From: a candidate division WWE3 bacterium
GTDB lineage: Bacteria; Patescibacteriota; 4484-211; JAGQKX01
Length of the DNA stretch: 11,254 nt
Reading direction: 5' to 3'
Assembly (NCBI GenBank): GCA_020429905.1
Contig: JAGQKX010000012.1
Span: forward strand, 1 to 11,254
The position numbers and the translations under genes were made by a program. The notes below the pieces were generated by a model. The model had not been told where the DNA came from. It made no database searches and saw only the letters and a program-made list of their open reading frames with translations. Of the stretch, positions 1 to 6,846 are shown piece after piece (the first letter of the stretch is position 1; each line of letters opens with the position of its first letter).

Positions 1-3000
1 GCACGATCTGACCTTTCGTTTGAAATGAACTACACGTGGGTCAGCAATAACTCAGCCTACGACGCGCTCATGATGGGTTGGCATGATGGGACAAGTGGCA
101 CCAGTTATACCAATTTGGTGTACGGATACTACAACCAAGGCTGTAATTGTAGTACGACAAGTTACGGTCAATACGGATACGAAGATGGTTCAAGCCGCGG
201 TGGGTTTGGGGCCCATACATGGGATCAGGGTACGTACTACAATGTCCGTCTTCGGATGAAAAGCGCCGGTGGTGCGTATTATGAATATTCGGATGATAAC
301 GGTGATACTTGGTCGACGGCGTACAATTCTTCATACTCTACCGAAACAAATTTGCGTCCCGGATGGGCCTTCTATAATGGTACCCACCATTTTGATAATG
401 CCCGCGTCAGAAAATGGCTGAATTCAGAACCAACTTCCGTCTCTGGATCTGAAGAATTAAAATACCAAACCACGGGGACACTCACCTCAAACGTATTCAA
501 CGCAGAATTCCCTGCTGACTGGGGTACACTCACCTACTCAACTAGTGGAAGCGGAACGATTATTGTCAAAGTCCGAACCGACTCCAACTCCAGCATGTCC
601 GGCGCCTCGAGTTGGGGTTCATGTACGGCAATCACCTCCGGATCTGACCTAACCAGTAATAACTGTGTTGATGACACGGACCAATATCTTCAGTATTACC
701 TTACCTTCCAACCGACCGGAGCCAATACACCAGTTTTTTCTGACATTTCAATCGGATTTACCGCGAGCGATCTCATTACTCCAACAACCAACGGCTCAAA
801 CATCGCCATGCTGACAGCCGCTGGCGGTGATGCAGTAAATTCAAACGAATGGAGTAGCGGCAGCAATCCGTATTTCTCTTGGGATGCGGGTAGCGACAAC
901 GTTGGCGGAAGCGGTCTTCGAGGATATTGTTTATACTTAGGAACTGATTCAAACGGCAACCCGGCAACTTCAAAAGGCCTTCTCGGAACCAGCCCGGTGA
1001 GCCTTTCCAATACCACGTGTCAGTTTATTGTAAGTACAAACAGCATTAACTTTGCTACTGCATCCTACAAAGGTACACCTTGGTTAACGAGCAGCAGCTC
1101 AGCGTATTATCTAAATGTTAAAGCGGTTGATATCGCCGGCAACGTCTACGCCGGTTCATCGGCAAGCTTTCATTTTAGATTTGACAATACCCCACCGACC
1201 AACCCATCAGGACTCTCCGCACCCCAAGGGTATCTGCGAGATATTAACTCCTTTACAGTGGCCTGGGCCACCACCGGGACAAACGCAGCAACGGATGCGC
1301 ATTCAGGATTAAAAGGTTACCAATATCGTTTGGGAGATAGCGGAACATGGTATGGAGATTCACATACCGGAAGCGAAGATTGCGATGACGTTCTCACTTC
1401 GGGACTCTATACACTCAATGGAACCTACGATTCACTTTCAACGGGTGAAAACACACTCTATTTTAGAACGCTGGATACAGCCTGCAATGTCTCCGCCTCA
1501 TATGTGACAGCCATCCTAAAATACAATGCTGATGCACCGTCATCTCCAGAAAATCTAACCGTTTCCCCCACTACTAACACTGTCAACGAATTTTCTTTTG
1601 ATTGGGATACTCCAACAGACTTCCAAGGAAGCGCGAGCGGCTTGAGCTATTGCTATACCGTTAACACCCTACCTTCAGCGAACACGTGTTCATTCACCAG
1701 CAGTTCATTATTAGCTGCTGACGCTTATGCTACACAGCCTGGAATCAACACGTTTTATGTTGTCGCCAAGGATGAAGCGGGCAACTTAAATTACACGGAT
1801 TATGCTTCAGTGCAATTTACGGCAAACACTCCTGCCCCCGGTATTCCAACAGACGTAGACATTGCCGACGTTTCAATTAAAAATAAAGAAATTTGGAGAT
1901 TAACCGTTTCTTGGTTTGAGCCTGAAAATACTGGAGCCGGGATCAGCTCGTATCGTATTTATCAAGGTACCAACGGGGCTACTTGCTCTGATGATTTTTC
2001 GACCTTTAATGAAATTGCCACCACGAGCGGAACCTCATACGTTGATAGTGGGCTTATTCAGCAAGACTATTATTACTGTATCAGAGCGTGCGACTCGGCC
2101 AATAATTGTTCGGCGACGTCTGAAACAGCTACCGGATTTCCTGACGGAAAATTTACTGTGCCCGCTGATCTAACTTCTGGTCCAACCGTTACTAACATTA
2201 CTACCCAAAAAGCAACGGTAAACTGGACCACTGACCGAACCTCAGATTCAAAAGTAGCTTTCGGTACGAGTAGCGGTGAATACTTTGAAGAAGAGCCATC
2301 CAACTCCGTGCACACCACGGAACACACGATTAATCTCACTAATCTCAAACCAGAAACCGTTTATTGGTATGTGGCCAAATGGACAGACGAAGATGGAAAC
2401 ACGGGCATTTCAGATGAGCAAACGTTCTTGACCGAACCTGCCCCTTCTGTAGCCGATGTGGGAGCCTCGAACGTTAATCTTAATTCTGCTCTCATTACCT
2501 TCACCGTCAACAATGCTTCCAAAGCCACAGTACTTTATGGCGCAACCACTGCATATGGGGGTTCGGTCAGTATTGACACTGCCACAACGGAATCAACGTA
2601 TGCCGTACCTATTGCTGACTTACTTGACGGAACAACCTATCATTACAAACTCCAATTAGAAGATATCGAAGGAAATACTTATGAATTCGAAGATCATACG
2701 TTTGATACCCTGCCCAGGCCAAGAATCTCAAACGTACGTATTCAACAAGTCAGCGGAACCGCCCAGCCATCAGTTTTAGTCACCTGGGAATCCAATACTG
2801 AGATCACCTCGGTGATCTCGTATTACCCGACAAGTGCCCCTGCCCAAGCAATTGAATCAGTAAGCCTGGAACGGACGACTGGTGAACATCGCATGTTTAT
2901 TCAGGGACTTCTCGCAGAAACTCCCTATACGCTCATCGTTAAAGGACAGGATCGCCTCGCTAATGAAGCCACATCCGACGCACAAACGTTTACAACCGCC

Positions 3001-3390
3001 ACCGATACACGACCACCTGTAATTTCCAATTTAAATATCGAGACGATACTTTCTCGAAGTAATACAACAGGAGTGGAAGAAGGTGCCCAGATAACGATCT
3101 CATGGAATACTGATGAACCAACAACCTCACAAGTCGAATATGGCGAAGGAACGGGTACAGCGTATTCTCAGCGCACGCAAGAAGATTCAAACTTAACCTT
3201 TAACCACACGATGGTAATCTCAGAACTCAATCCAAGTAGTGTGTACCATTTAAGAACCATTGCCAAAGATAGTGCCGGAAATATTGGCTATTCCGTAGAT
3301 AGCGTAACCATTACCCCCAAGCGCACGGACAACGCTCTTGATCTGGTGATTACCAACCTTCAGCAAATCTTCAGATTCTTAGCCCCATAA
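1..3390 (+). CDS. Large secreted surface protein with ConA-like and FN3/Ig-like modules (5' end beyond window)
   Basis: The frame is open from base 1, so the N-terminus and any signal peptide lie outside the window; 1129 residues are visible. Counting from the Met at base 25, residues 1-135 resemble a ConA/LamG-like sandwich of the kind that follows DUF2341, ending in FDNARVRKW. Residues 140-250 form another beta-sandwich. FN3/Ig-like modules then begin near residues 257, 390, 504, 604, 713, 806, 898 and 996, each with the usual Trp-containing B strand and a Y/H-Y-x-L/V strand. There is no LPXTG motif and no terminal membrane helix. The protein ends in a short tail, ALDLVxxNLxxIFxFL, shared with the gene at 10355-11254. 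Cysteines occur only in the first 700 residues. The likely role is extracellular, as an adhesin or cell-envelope stalk; the ligand is unknown. The FN3 assignment is firm and the exact domain borders are approximate. Confidence 0.85.
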   Translation, partial: ARSDLSFEMNYTWVSNNSAYDALMMGWHDGTSGTSYTNLVYGYYNQGCNCSTTSYGQYGYEDGSSRGGFGAHTWDQGTYYNVRLRMKSAGGAYYEYSDDNGDTWSTAYNSSYSTETNLRPGWAFYNGTHHFDNARVRKWLNSEPTSVSGSEELKYQTTGTLTSNVFNAEFPADWGTLTYSTSGSGTIIVKVRTDSNSSMSGASSWGSCTAITSGSDLTSNNCVDDTDQYLQYYLTFQPTGANTPVFSDISIGFTASDLITPTTNGSNIAMLTAAGGDAVNSNEWSSGSNPYFSWDAGSDNVGGSGLRGYCLYLGTDSNGNPATSKGLLGTSPVSLSNTTCQFIVSTNSINFATASYKGTPWLTSSSSAYYLNVKAVDIAGNVYAGSSASFHFRFDNTPPTNPSGLSAPQGYLRDINSFTVAWATTGTNAATDAHSGLKGYQYRLGDSGTWYGDSHTGSEDCDDVLTSGLYTLNGTYDSLSTGENTLYFRTLDTACNVSASYVTAILKYNADAPSSPENLTVSPTTNTVNEFSFDWDTPTDFQGSASGLSYCYTVNTLPSANTCSFTSSSLLAADAYATQPGINTFYVVAKDEAGNLNYTDYASVQFTANTPAPGIPTDVDIADVSIKNKEIWRLTVSWFEPENTGAGISSYRIYQGTNGATCSDDFSTFNEIATTSGTSYVDSGLIQQDYYYCIRACDSANNCSATSETATGFPDGKFTVPADLTSGPTVTNITTQKATVNWTTDRTSDSKVAFGTSSGEYFEEEPSNSVHTTEHTINLTNLKPETVYWYVAKWTDEDGNTGISDEQTFLTEPAPSVADVGASNVNLNSALITFTVNNASKATVLYGATTAYGGSVSIDTATTESTYAVPIADLLDGTTYHYKLQLEDIEGNTYEFEDHTFDTLPRPRISNVRIQQVSGTAQPSVLVTWESNTEITSVISYYPTSAPAQAIESVSLERTTGEHRMFIQGLLAETPYTLIVKGQDRLANEATSDAQTFTTATDTRPPVISNLNIETILSRSNTTGVEEGAQITISWNTDEPTTSQVEYGEGTGTAYSQRTQEDSNLTFNHTMVISELNPSSVYHLRTIAKDSAGNIGYSVDSVTITPKRTDNALDLVITNLQQIFRFLAP

Positions 3391-3410
3391 TATACCTGCT
3401 ATCTATGCGT

Positions 3411-3416
3411 TATAAT
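3411..3416 (+). promoter_or_regulatory. -10 box TATAAT of the DUF998 gene
   Basis: A perfect TATAAT ends 8 bases before the ATG at 3424. Transcription starting about 7 bases downstream would put the mRNA 5' end at or next to that ATG, giving a leaderless message. I see no convincing -35 box. Confidence 0.65.
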
Positions 3417-3423
3417 TATGACC

Positions 3424-4053
3424 ATGCCTCATACGAGCTCTCAAAAATTTTCATGGATCATCGGTATTGTGGCTCCGTTTTATTATTTCATCTTGATGGA
3501 AACCCTTGCAGCCTTATGGACAGGATATGATTCAATCATTCAACACATGAGCGAACTTGGCGGCGTAGAGTCTCCCTACATGACGATCATGAACGTCGCT
3601 GGATTCATGGGAGTTGGGATATTGATTCTGATTTTTTCATATGGTTTCTTTACTGTCGAATTCACGAAAAATACCTGGTATAAGCTAGCGACCGTGTTCC
3701 TCTGGATTGCCGGGATATTTATGGTCATCGTTGGTTTCTTTCCCTGTGACGCCGGTTGCATTGATGTAACTACCACAGGACAACTTCATTCACTGACGAG
3801 TATCCCCCAATCAATCGCTCTTCCCCTTGCCATAGTTTTTGCTGCATTTGGTCATCAAATGGAAACAGTCTGGAACAAATCATGGTTTGGCATTTCACTC
3901 GTACTGGGATTTGGTTCACTACTCATGGGCCCGCTCATGTCCTCAGGCCAATATGATGCGTATGTTGGGCTCCTCCAGCGTATCGGAATAGGATTCTGCC
4001 TACTCTGGATAGGGTTCTATTCTGTCAGACAGCTGAAATCTAAAAATCCATGA
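3424..4053 (+). CDS. DUF998 family integral membrane protein
   Basis: This 209-residue protein has about six hydrophobic helices (roughly residues 8-30, 53-76, 88-108, 128-143, 153-173 and 183-202). DUF998 hallmarks are visible: a first helix containing IVAPFYYF, a conserved polar loop with HMSELG after it, and FFPCDAG after the third helix, followed by a His in the next loop (QLHSLTS). DUF998 proteins are polytopic membrane proteins without a settled biochemical role. An earlier in-frame ATG at 3418 is possible, but it lies only 2 bases behind the TATAAT box, upstream of the expected transcription start, so I prefer 3424. There is no Shine-Dalgarno sequence. The TGA stop directly abuts the next gene's -10 box. 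The family call is confident; the function is unknown. Confidence 0.85.
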   Translation: MPHTSSQKFSWIIGIVAPFYYFILMETLAALWTGYDSIIQHMSELGGVESPYMTIMNVAGFMGVGILILIFSYGFFTVEFTKNTWYKLATVFLWIAGIFMVIVGFFPCDAGCIDVTTTGQLHSLTSIPQSIALPLAIVFAAFGHQMETVWNKSWFGISLVLGFGSLLMGPLMSSGQYDAYVGLLQRIGIGFCLLWIGFYSVRQLKSKNP

Positions 4054-4059
4054 TAAAAT
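4054..4059 (+). promoter_or_regulatory. -10 box TAAAAT for the 119-aa gene
   Basis: TAAAAT follows immediately after the DUF998 stop codon. A start about 7 bases downstream gives a leader of roughly 30 bases containing CCCAAAT (4063-4069) and the Shine-Dalgarno. The same box-3 bases-CCCAAAT arrangement occurs at 6535-6550. There is no clear -35 box. Confidence 0.5.
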
Positions 4060-4086
4060 AGGCCCAAATTTGATCGTTTCCAAAAA

Positions 4087-4092
4087 AGGAGG
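4087..4092 (+). promoter_or_regulatory. Shine-Dalgarno AGGAGG
   Basis: A full-consensus AGGAGG lies 5 bases before the ATG at 4098 and fixes that start. It contrasts with the leaderless neighbours on either side. Confidence 0.8.
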
Positions 4093-4097
4093 CTGTT

Positions 4098-4457
4098 ATG
4101 GAAACACTCACCATAGACGCGCTTCCCGAATACAGTGGTTTTGTTCCTAGTGCTGCCATGGAAAAACTTCGACCACAAGTCGTCACCGCCATCGCAAACC
4201 AAGCAAATCGTTTTACAGACATATTAACTGAATACCGAATGCTTGGAGAGCAAATTGTCGATCAATTGAGCGACATCCAACGACTCAAAGCCCAAATCGG
4301 GCTGATCGTCCACATGGGAATGCTTTGGAGAGATGGTGGTAACCAGAAAGAATATCTTATCGAACTCATAGATGCCCAAACTTATGCTTGGAATCTCGTT
4401 TTCGACGATCTGCACGAAGTTATCTGTGCCGAACTGGATCGGATACAAAACCAATGA
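4098..4457 (+). CDS. Orphan 119-aa helical protein
   Basis: I do not recognise a family. The protein is soluble-looking and predicted mostly alpha-helical. After an N-terminal extended stretch rich in Pro and Gly (to about residue 22), helices probably cover residues 25-45, 47-76 and 85-117. The heptad-like pattern of Leu, Ile and Val in LSDIQRLKAQIGLI (57-70) suggests a helical bundle or a dimer. There is a single Cys near the C-terminus (C110) and no signal peptide or membrane segment. It is a one-gene unit: -10 box, AGGAGG Shine-Dalgarno, ORF, strong terminator. The strong translation signals support it being a real, possibly well-expressed gene. Function unknown. Confidence 0.8.
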   Translation: METLTIDALPEYSGFVPSAAMEKLRPQVVTAIANQANRFTDILTEYRMLGEQIVDQLSDIQRLKAQIGLIVHMGMLWRDGGNQKEYLIELIDAQTYAWNLVFDDLHEVICAELDRIQNQ

Positions 4458-4480
4458 ATCGGACACGCGCCCCAAATCAC

Positions 4481-4509
4481 GCCCGCATCTCGTATGCGGG
4501 CTTTTTTTT
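4481..4509 (+). terminator. Intrinsic terminator after the 119-aa gene
   Basis: The arms GCCCGCAT (4481-4488) and ATGCGGGC (4494-4501) pair perfectly around a 5-base loop and are followed by eight Ts (4502-4509). The next promoter begins 2 bases later. Confidence 0.93.
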
Positions 4510-4510
4510 A

Positions 4511-4540
4511 TTGACTCCAGACCTAGCCTTCAGATAGAAT
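4511..4540 (+). promoter_or_regulatory. -35/-10 promoter of the VOC gene
   Basis: TTGACT (4511-4516) and TAGAAT (4535-4540) are separated by 18 bases. The -10 box ends exactly 7 bases before the ATG at 4547, so the expected transcription start coincides with the start codon. This is the most complete plus-strand promoter of the window. Confidence 0.75.
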
Positions 4541-4546
4541 CACGGT

Positions 4547-4942
4547 ATGCGAAAATGCTCTGTCGTTCATTTTGAAATGCCCACTAAAGATCGTGAACGA
4601 GTTTCTAAATTTTATTCCGAAACATTTGGGTGGAACATGATTCCGATGGGTGAAGATATGGGTAACTATATTATGGCCCACACCGCAGATACTGATGAAA
4701 AAGGTATGATTGCACAGCCTGGCGCAATCAATGGCGGTTTTTATGAATCAAAAGAAGAAAACGAGCCACCGCATCTGGTCATCGTAGTTGATAATGTAGA
4801 TGAGCATATCGAATTAGTCAAAAACGCTGGTGGCGAAGTCTTAGGTGAACCAATGGATATCCCCGGTGTTGGCCGATTCGTCATGATCAAAGATACCGAA
4901 GGCAATAAAGTTGCCATTCTTCAACCAGCCTCGATGGAATAG
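4547..4942 (+). CDS. VOC family (glyoxalase/bleomycin-resistance fold) protein
   Basis: This 131-residue protein has the typical length and the paired beta-alpha-beta-beta-beta layout of the vicinal-oxygen-chelate fold. VVHFEMP opens the first half (H8 is a likely metal ligand) and PHLVIVVDNVDEHI opens the second (H76 is the equivalent ligand). It continues through FVMIKDTEGNKVAILQP, the usual closing strand with D-x-E-G-N. Q126 (in ILQP) occupies the region where glyoxalase I has its final metal-binding Glu, so glyoxalase I activity should not be assumed. The substrate is unknown; relatives include dioxygenases, epimerases and antibiotic-binding proteins. No Shine-Dalgarno is present, and the start is set by the promoter 7 bases upstream. 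No terminator separates it from the DUF1697 gene, which has its own promoter. Confidence 0.9.
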   Translation: MRKCSVVHFEMPTKDRERVSKFYSETFGWNMIPMGEDMGNYIMAHTADTDEKGMIAQPGAINGGFYESKEENEPPHLVIVVDNVDEHIELVKNAGGEVLGEPMDIPGVGRFVMIKDTEGNKVAILQPASME

Positions 4943-4946
4943 CTCC

Positions 4947-4955
4947 TGGTATACT
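4947..4955 (+). promoter_or_regulatory. Extended -10 promoter TGGTATACT of the DUF1697 gene
   Basis: A TGn extension (4947-4949) precedes TATACT (4950-4955). The box ends 7 bases before the ATG at 4962, the same geometry as at the VOC gene. It lies in the 19 bases between the VOC stop and that ATG. Confidence 0.65.
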
Positions 4956-4961
4956 GCATAT

Positions 4962-5510
4962 ATGTCCCGTTCAAAAACAATTCAGTATGTTGCTTTACTT
5001 CGTGGTATCAATAGCGGAAAAAATCCCAGCACCAAAATGGACGTTTTGAGAAAAGCATTTGAAACTATGGGTTATGAAAATGTATCGACAATTTTGGCCA
5101 CGGGAAATGTCATTTTCACCAGCCCAGAGTCTAACCCAATCAAAATTGAGAAAAATATTTTTGAAACACTTCCATCCTTCATTGGATTCGAAAGCGATGT
5201 CATCGTTCGACCCGTTGATGATATTTTGGCACTTGTCAGAAGCGAGCCGTTTTCGCCGTTCAATACCTTCAAAAAACCTCGCCTGTATGCTACGTTCATT
5301 CATACTGAACAAAAAATAGAGTCAAAATACCCGATACAGACCGAAGAATATGTCATTATAGATAATTTTGATGGCGTTGTTTGCAGCATGGTCTTTGATG
5401 AATCATACAAGACCCCTGACCTTATGAAAACACTCGAACGCATGTTTGGTAAAAACATTACCACTCGGAATTGGAACACCGTCATCAAAATAATCAGCAA
5501 GAAAATCTGA
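4962..5510 (+). CDS. DUF1697 family protein
   Basis: The protein has 182 residues, the usual length for DUF1697. The family signature is clear: YVALLRGIN near the N-terminus, then KMDVLRKAFETMGYENV, ATGNVIFTS, and a C-terminal TTRNWNTV followed by a short helix. Function is not established for the family. The start at 4962 is preferred over in-frame upstream Met codons because the reading before it overlaps the VOC gene and the promoter, and because MSRSKTIQYVALLRGIN matches the family's normal N-terminus. There is no Shine-Dalgarno, so a leaderless mRNA is expected. I see no terminator downstream, so read-through toward the MOSC gene is possible, although that gene has its own promoter boxes. 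Confidence 0.92.
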   Translation: MSRSKTIQYVALLRGINSGKNPSTKMDVLRKAFETMGYENVSTILATGNVIFTSPESNPIKIEKNIFETLPSFIGFESDVIVRPVDDILALVRSEPFSPFNTFKKPRLYATFIHTEQKIESKYPIQTEEYVIIDNFDGVVCSMVFDESYKTPDLMKTLERMFGKNITTRNWNTVIKIISKKI

Positions 5511-5539
5511 ATCCTCGTTCCCCCATTTTAGAATTACCC

Positions 5540-5555
5540 TATAATCTTGTATAAT
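5540..5555 (+). promoter_or_regulatory. Two TATAAT boxes in phase upstream of the MOSC gene
   Basis: Perfect TATAAT hexamers occur at 5540-5545 and 5550-5555, 10 bases apart and so on the same helix face. A TTTAGA at 5527-5532, 17 bases before the second box, is a weak -35 candidate. The second box would give a leader of about 40 bases. Confidence 0.6.
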
Positions 5556-5590
5556 CGAGCCCTCGAACATTTCCAATACCTAACCTTTGA

Positions 5591-5597
5591 AGGGAGG
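5591..5597 (+). promoter_or_regulatory. Shine-Dalgarno AGGGAGG that sets the MOSC start
   Basis: AGGGAGG lies 6 bases before the ATG at 5604. The frame is open further upstream to an ATG at 5547, but that ATG overlaps the second TATAAT box, so 5604 is the real start. Confidence 0.8.
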
Positions 5598-5603
5598 TAC
5601 CCA

Positions 5604-6449
5604 ATGATTTACGTTGGCACATTGAGACACACGTTTATCAAATCGTGTGCCACCACGCTTGTTCCTCAGATTACTCTCTCTCCTCGCGGACCAGCGATCA
5701 TTACCCCAAATGGGCAAACGATCCTGAATCGTGAATGGGTAGTTGTTAATCAAGAAACAGGTGGTTTTGTTGCACAGCGACATGGATTCCCACAAATGGC
5801 AAGAATCCAAACGTACACCTCGGGAAATGATCTCGTGGTGACGGCACCGTGCAAGTTTGAATTCACTGTTCCCCTCAAACACATGGAGCGGGAACGACTG
5901 CAAACAACGATTTGGGACGATCGCCTCTTGGCAATCGATCAGGGTCGTGAACCAGCGCTACGCTTAAGTGAATTCCTCGACACCGATGTCCGACTCGTCC
6001 GTATGCCTGCCGACACTGTTCGTTTGGCACGAAGCGCTTTAAAGAAAGGCGCAGAATACGGCATCGGTTTTAGTGATGGGGAGCAGGTTCTCGTGACCTC
6101 CAGCCCATCACTGCTCTGGCTCAATCAGAACCTATTAACACCCGGTGTATATGTTCCCGCTGATCGTTTTCGGGATAATATTCACTTGATGACATCTACT
6201 GAAGAGCCGTTCTTTGAAGAGGCCATCACCCGGATGGTTATCGGTGGCGTTGAATTTATCGCCACCAAACTCTGTGTCCGTTGTGTCATGACAACACATG
6301 ATCAGACACTTGGACACGTCACGGGTAAGGAGCCGCTCAAAACGCTTGGTGCATTGCACCGAAATGAGAAAGGCGCCGTGTTTGGTGCCCAATTTAGTTG
6401 TAGTCTAACTGGAACTGTTCGAATTGGAGACCTGGTCGAAGTATGCTGA
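5604..6449 (+). CDS. MOSC-domain protein (molybdenum-cofactor sulfurase C-terminal / mARC-YcbX type)
   Basis: This is a 281-residue protein. Residues 1-95 fit a MOSC N-terminal beta-barrel: REWVVVNQETGGFVAQR followed by PQMARI matches the usual pattern of a Trp strand, a glycine turn and QR-x-x-P. The MOSC domain follows, with SLLWLNQ (Ser/Leu element, about 171-177), RFRDNI (about 189-194) and CVRCVMTTHD at 224-233, then G-x-EPLKTL, FGAQF and VRIGDLVEV. By alignment with human mARC1 the second Cys of CxRC (C227) corresponds to the molybdenum ligand Cys273. Family members bind sulfurated or sulfur-ligated Moco and reduce N-hydroxylated compounds or transfer sulfur; here the reaction is an inference. 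The partner reductase (YcbX-type ferredoxin domain or cytochrome b5) is not fused. The gene stands alone with its own promoter and Shine-Dalgarno, and a hairpin follows. Confidence 0.85.
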   Translation: MIYVGTLRHTFIKSCATTLVPQITLSPRGPAIITPNGQTILNREWVVVNQETGGFVAQRHGFPQMARIQTYTSGNDLVVTAPCKFEFTVPLKHMERERLQTTIWDDRLLAIDQGREPALRLSEFLDTDVRLVRMPADTVRLARSALKKGAEYGIGFSDGEQVLVTSSPSLLWLNQNLLTPGVYVPADRFRDNIHLMTSTEEPFFEEAITRMVIGGVEFIATKLCVRCVMTTHDQTLGHVTGKEPLKTLGALHRNEKGAVFGAQFSCSLTGTVRIGDLVEVC

Positions 6450-6470
6450 TGTATACCGAGACTTGAATCT

Positions 6471-6496
6471 GAGTCCTCGCACTTTTGCGAGGACTC
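6471..6496 (+). terminator. Perfect 11-bp hairpin after the MOSC gene, no T-tract
   Basis: GAGTCCTCGCA (6471-6481) pairs perfectly with TGCGAGGACTC (6486-6496) around a CTTT loop. It sits 21 bases past the MOSC stop, the usual place of a terminator, but the following bases (ATCCCTATAA) are not a T-tract on either strand. It may end transcription weakly, or block 3' exonucleases and so stabilise the mRNA. Confidence 0.6.
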
Positions 6497-6531
6497 ATCC
6501 CTATAATTTCTTAGTCATCTTTCGCAATATT

Positions 6532-6540
6532 TGCTATAAT
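6532..6540 (+). promoter_or_regulatory. Extended -10 promoter TGCTATAAT of the 58-aa gene
   Basis: TGC (6532-6534) precedes a perfect TATAAT (6535-6540), which is followed 3 bases later by CCCAAAT (6544-6550). A start around 6547 gives a leader of about 35 bases that contains the Shine-Dalgarno. Confidence 0.7.
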
Positions 6541-6569
6541 TACCCCAAATATCCAACCCATAGCGTAAG

Positions 6570-6575
6570 AGGAGG
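6570..6575 (+). promoter_or_regulatory. Shine-Dalgarno AGGAGG (AGGAGGTG) of the 58-aa gene
   Basis: AGGAGG, extended to AGGAGGTG, lies 6 bases before the ATG at 6582. It is among the strongest in the window and is the main reason to believe the short ORF behind it. Confidence 0.85.
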
Positions 6576-6581
6576 TGCTAA

Positions 6582-6758
6582 ATGACTTGCGCAACACGTA
6601 TTATCTATGACCGTGACGACCAAGGGTTTTTCAACCACCATGGACACGGTCGAGTCGTTCACGACTCAGTAACGAACGCTCTTATCCCTTTTGAAGGTGA
6701 TGAGGCAGCTGACTTATCTCAGTTAGTTGGCAAACCAGTTGCCGTTCGCTTTGGGTGA
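6582..6758 (+). CDS. Orphan 58-aa protein
   Basis: A short ORF of 58 codons begins MTCATRIIYDRDDQG and ends GKPVAVRFG. It has an extended -10 promoter, a consensus Shine-Dalgarno and a terminator 4 bases past its stop, which together make a complete small gene. The sequence is hydrophilic, with a His cluster (NHHGHGRVVH, residues 18-27) and beta-strand-like segments at both ends. The layout could be a small beta-barrel or SH3-like fold, but I recognise no family. There is no signal peptide, no membrane helix and only one Cys (C3). The His cluster could bind metal or could simply be a loop. Such a gene is easily missed because of its length. Confidence 0.75.
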   Translation: MTCATRIIYDRDDQGFFNHHGHGRVVHDSVTNALIPFEGDEAADLSQLVGKPVAVRFG

Positions 6759-6762
6759 GCGC

Positions 6763-6811
6763 CCCATCTTTCGGAACAGTTCGTTCCGGTCAAGAGGATG
6801 GGACGTTTTTT
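6763..6811 (+). terminator. Two-tier intrinsic terminator after the 58-aa gene
   Basis: The outer arms CCCATC (6763-6768) and GATGGG (6797-6802) enclose a second hairpin, CGGAAC (6772-6777) with GTTCCG (6783-6788). Six Ts follow at 6806-6811. Confidence 0.75.
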
Positions 6812-6846
6812 CTGGAACCAGAAGCCCAAGCGTCGTAATGTAATCA

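Noticed and set aside
1..3390. Alternative genetic code with TGA as Gly
   Set aside because: TGA ends several family-length proteins (DUF1697, DUF998, MOSC) exactly where expected.
4064..4073. CAAATTTG palindrome as an operator before the 119-aa gene
   Set aside because: It is too short and AT-rich to separate from chance in this leader.
4911..4961. Upstream extension of the DUF1697 reading frame
   Set aside because: It overlaps the VOC gene end and the TGGTATACT promoter, and the family N-terminus begins at the ATG at 4962.
5547..5603. Earlier ATG for the MOSC protein
   Set aside because: It overlaps the second TATAAT box, and a strong Shine-Dalgarno points to 5604.
5580..5903. 107-codon antisense frame opposite the MOSC gene
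   Set aside because: It is rich in residues typical of a shadow frame, has no promoter or Shine-Dalgarno, and lies opposite a well-supported gene. The same applies to the other antisense frames.
6502..6507. TATAAT directly after the MOSC hairpin
   Set aside because: No start codon or Shine-Dalgarno follows at a useful distance; the extended -10 at 6532-6540 is the better promoter for the 58-aa gene.
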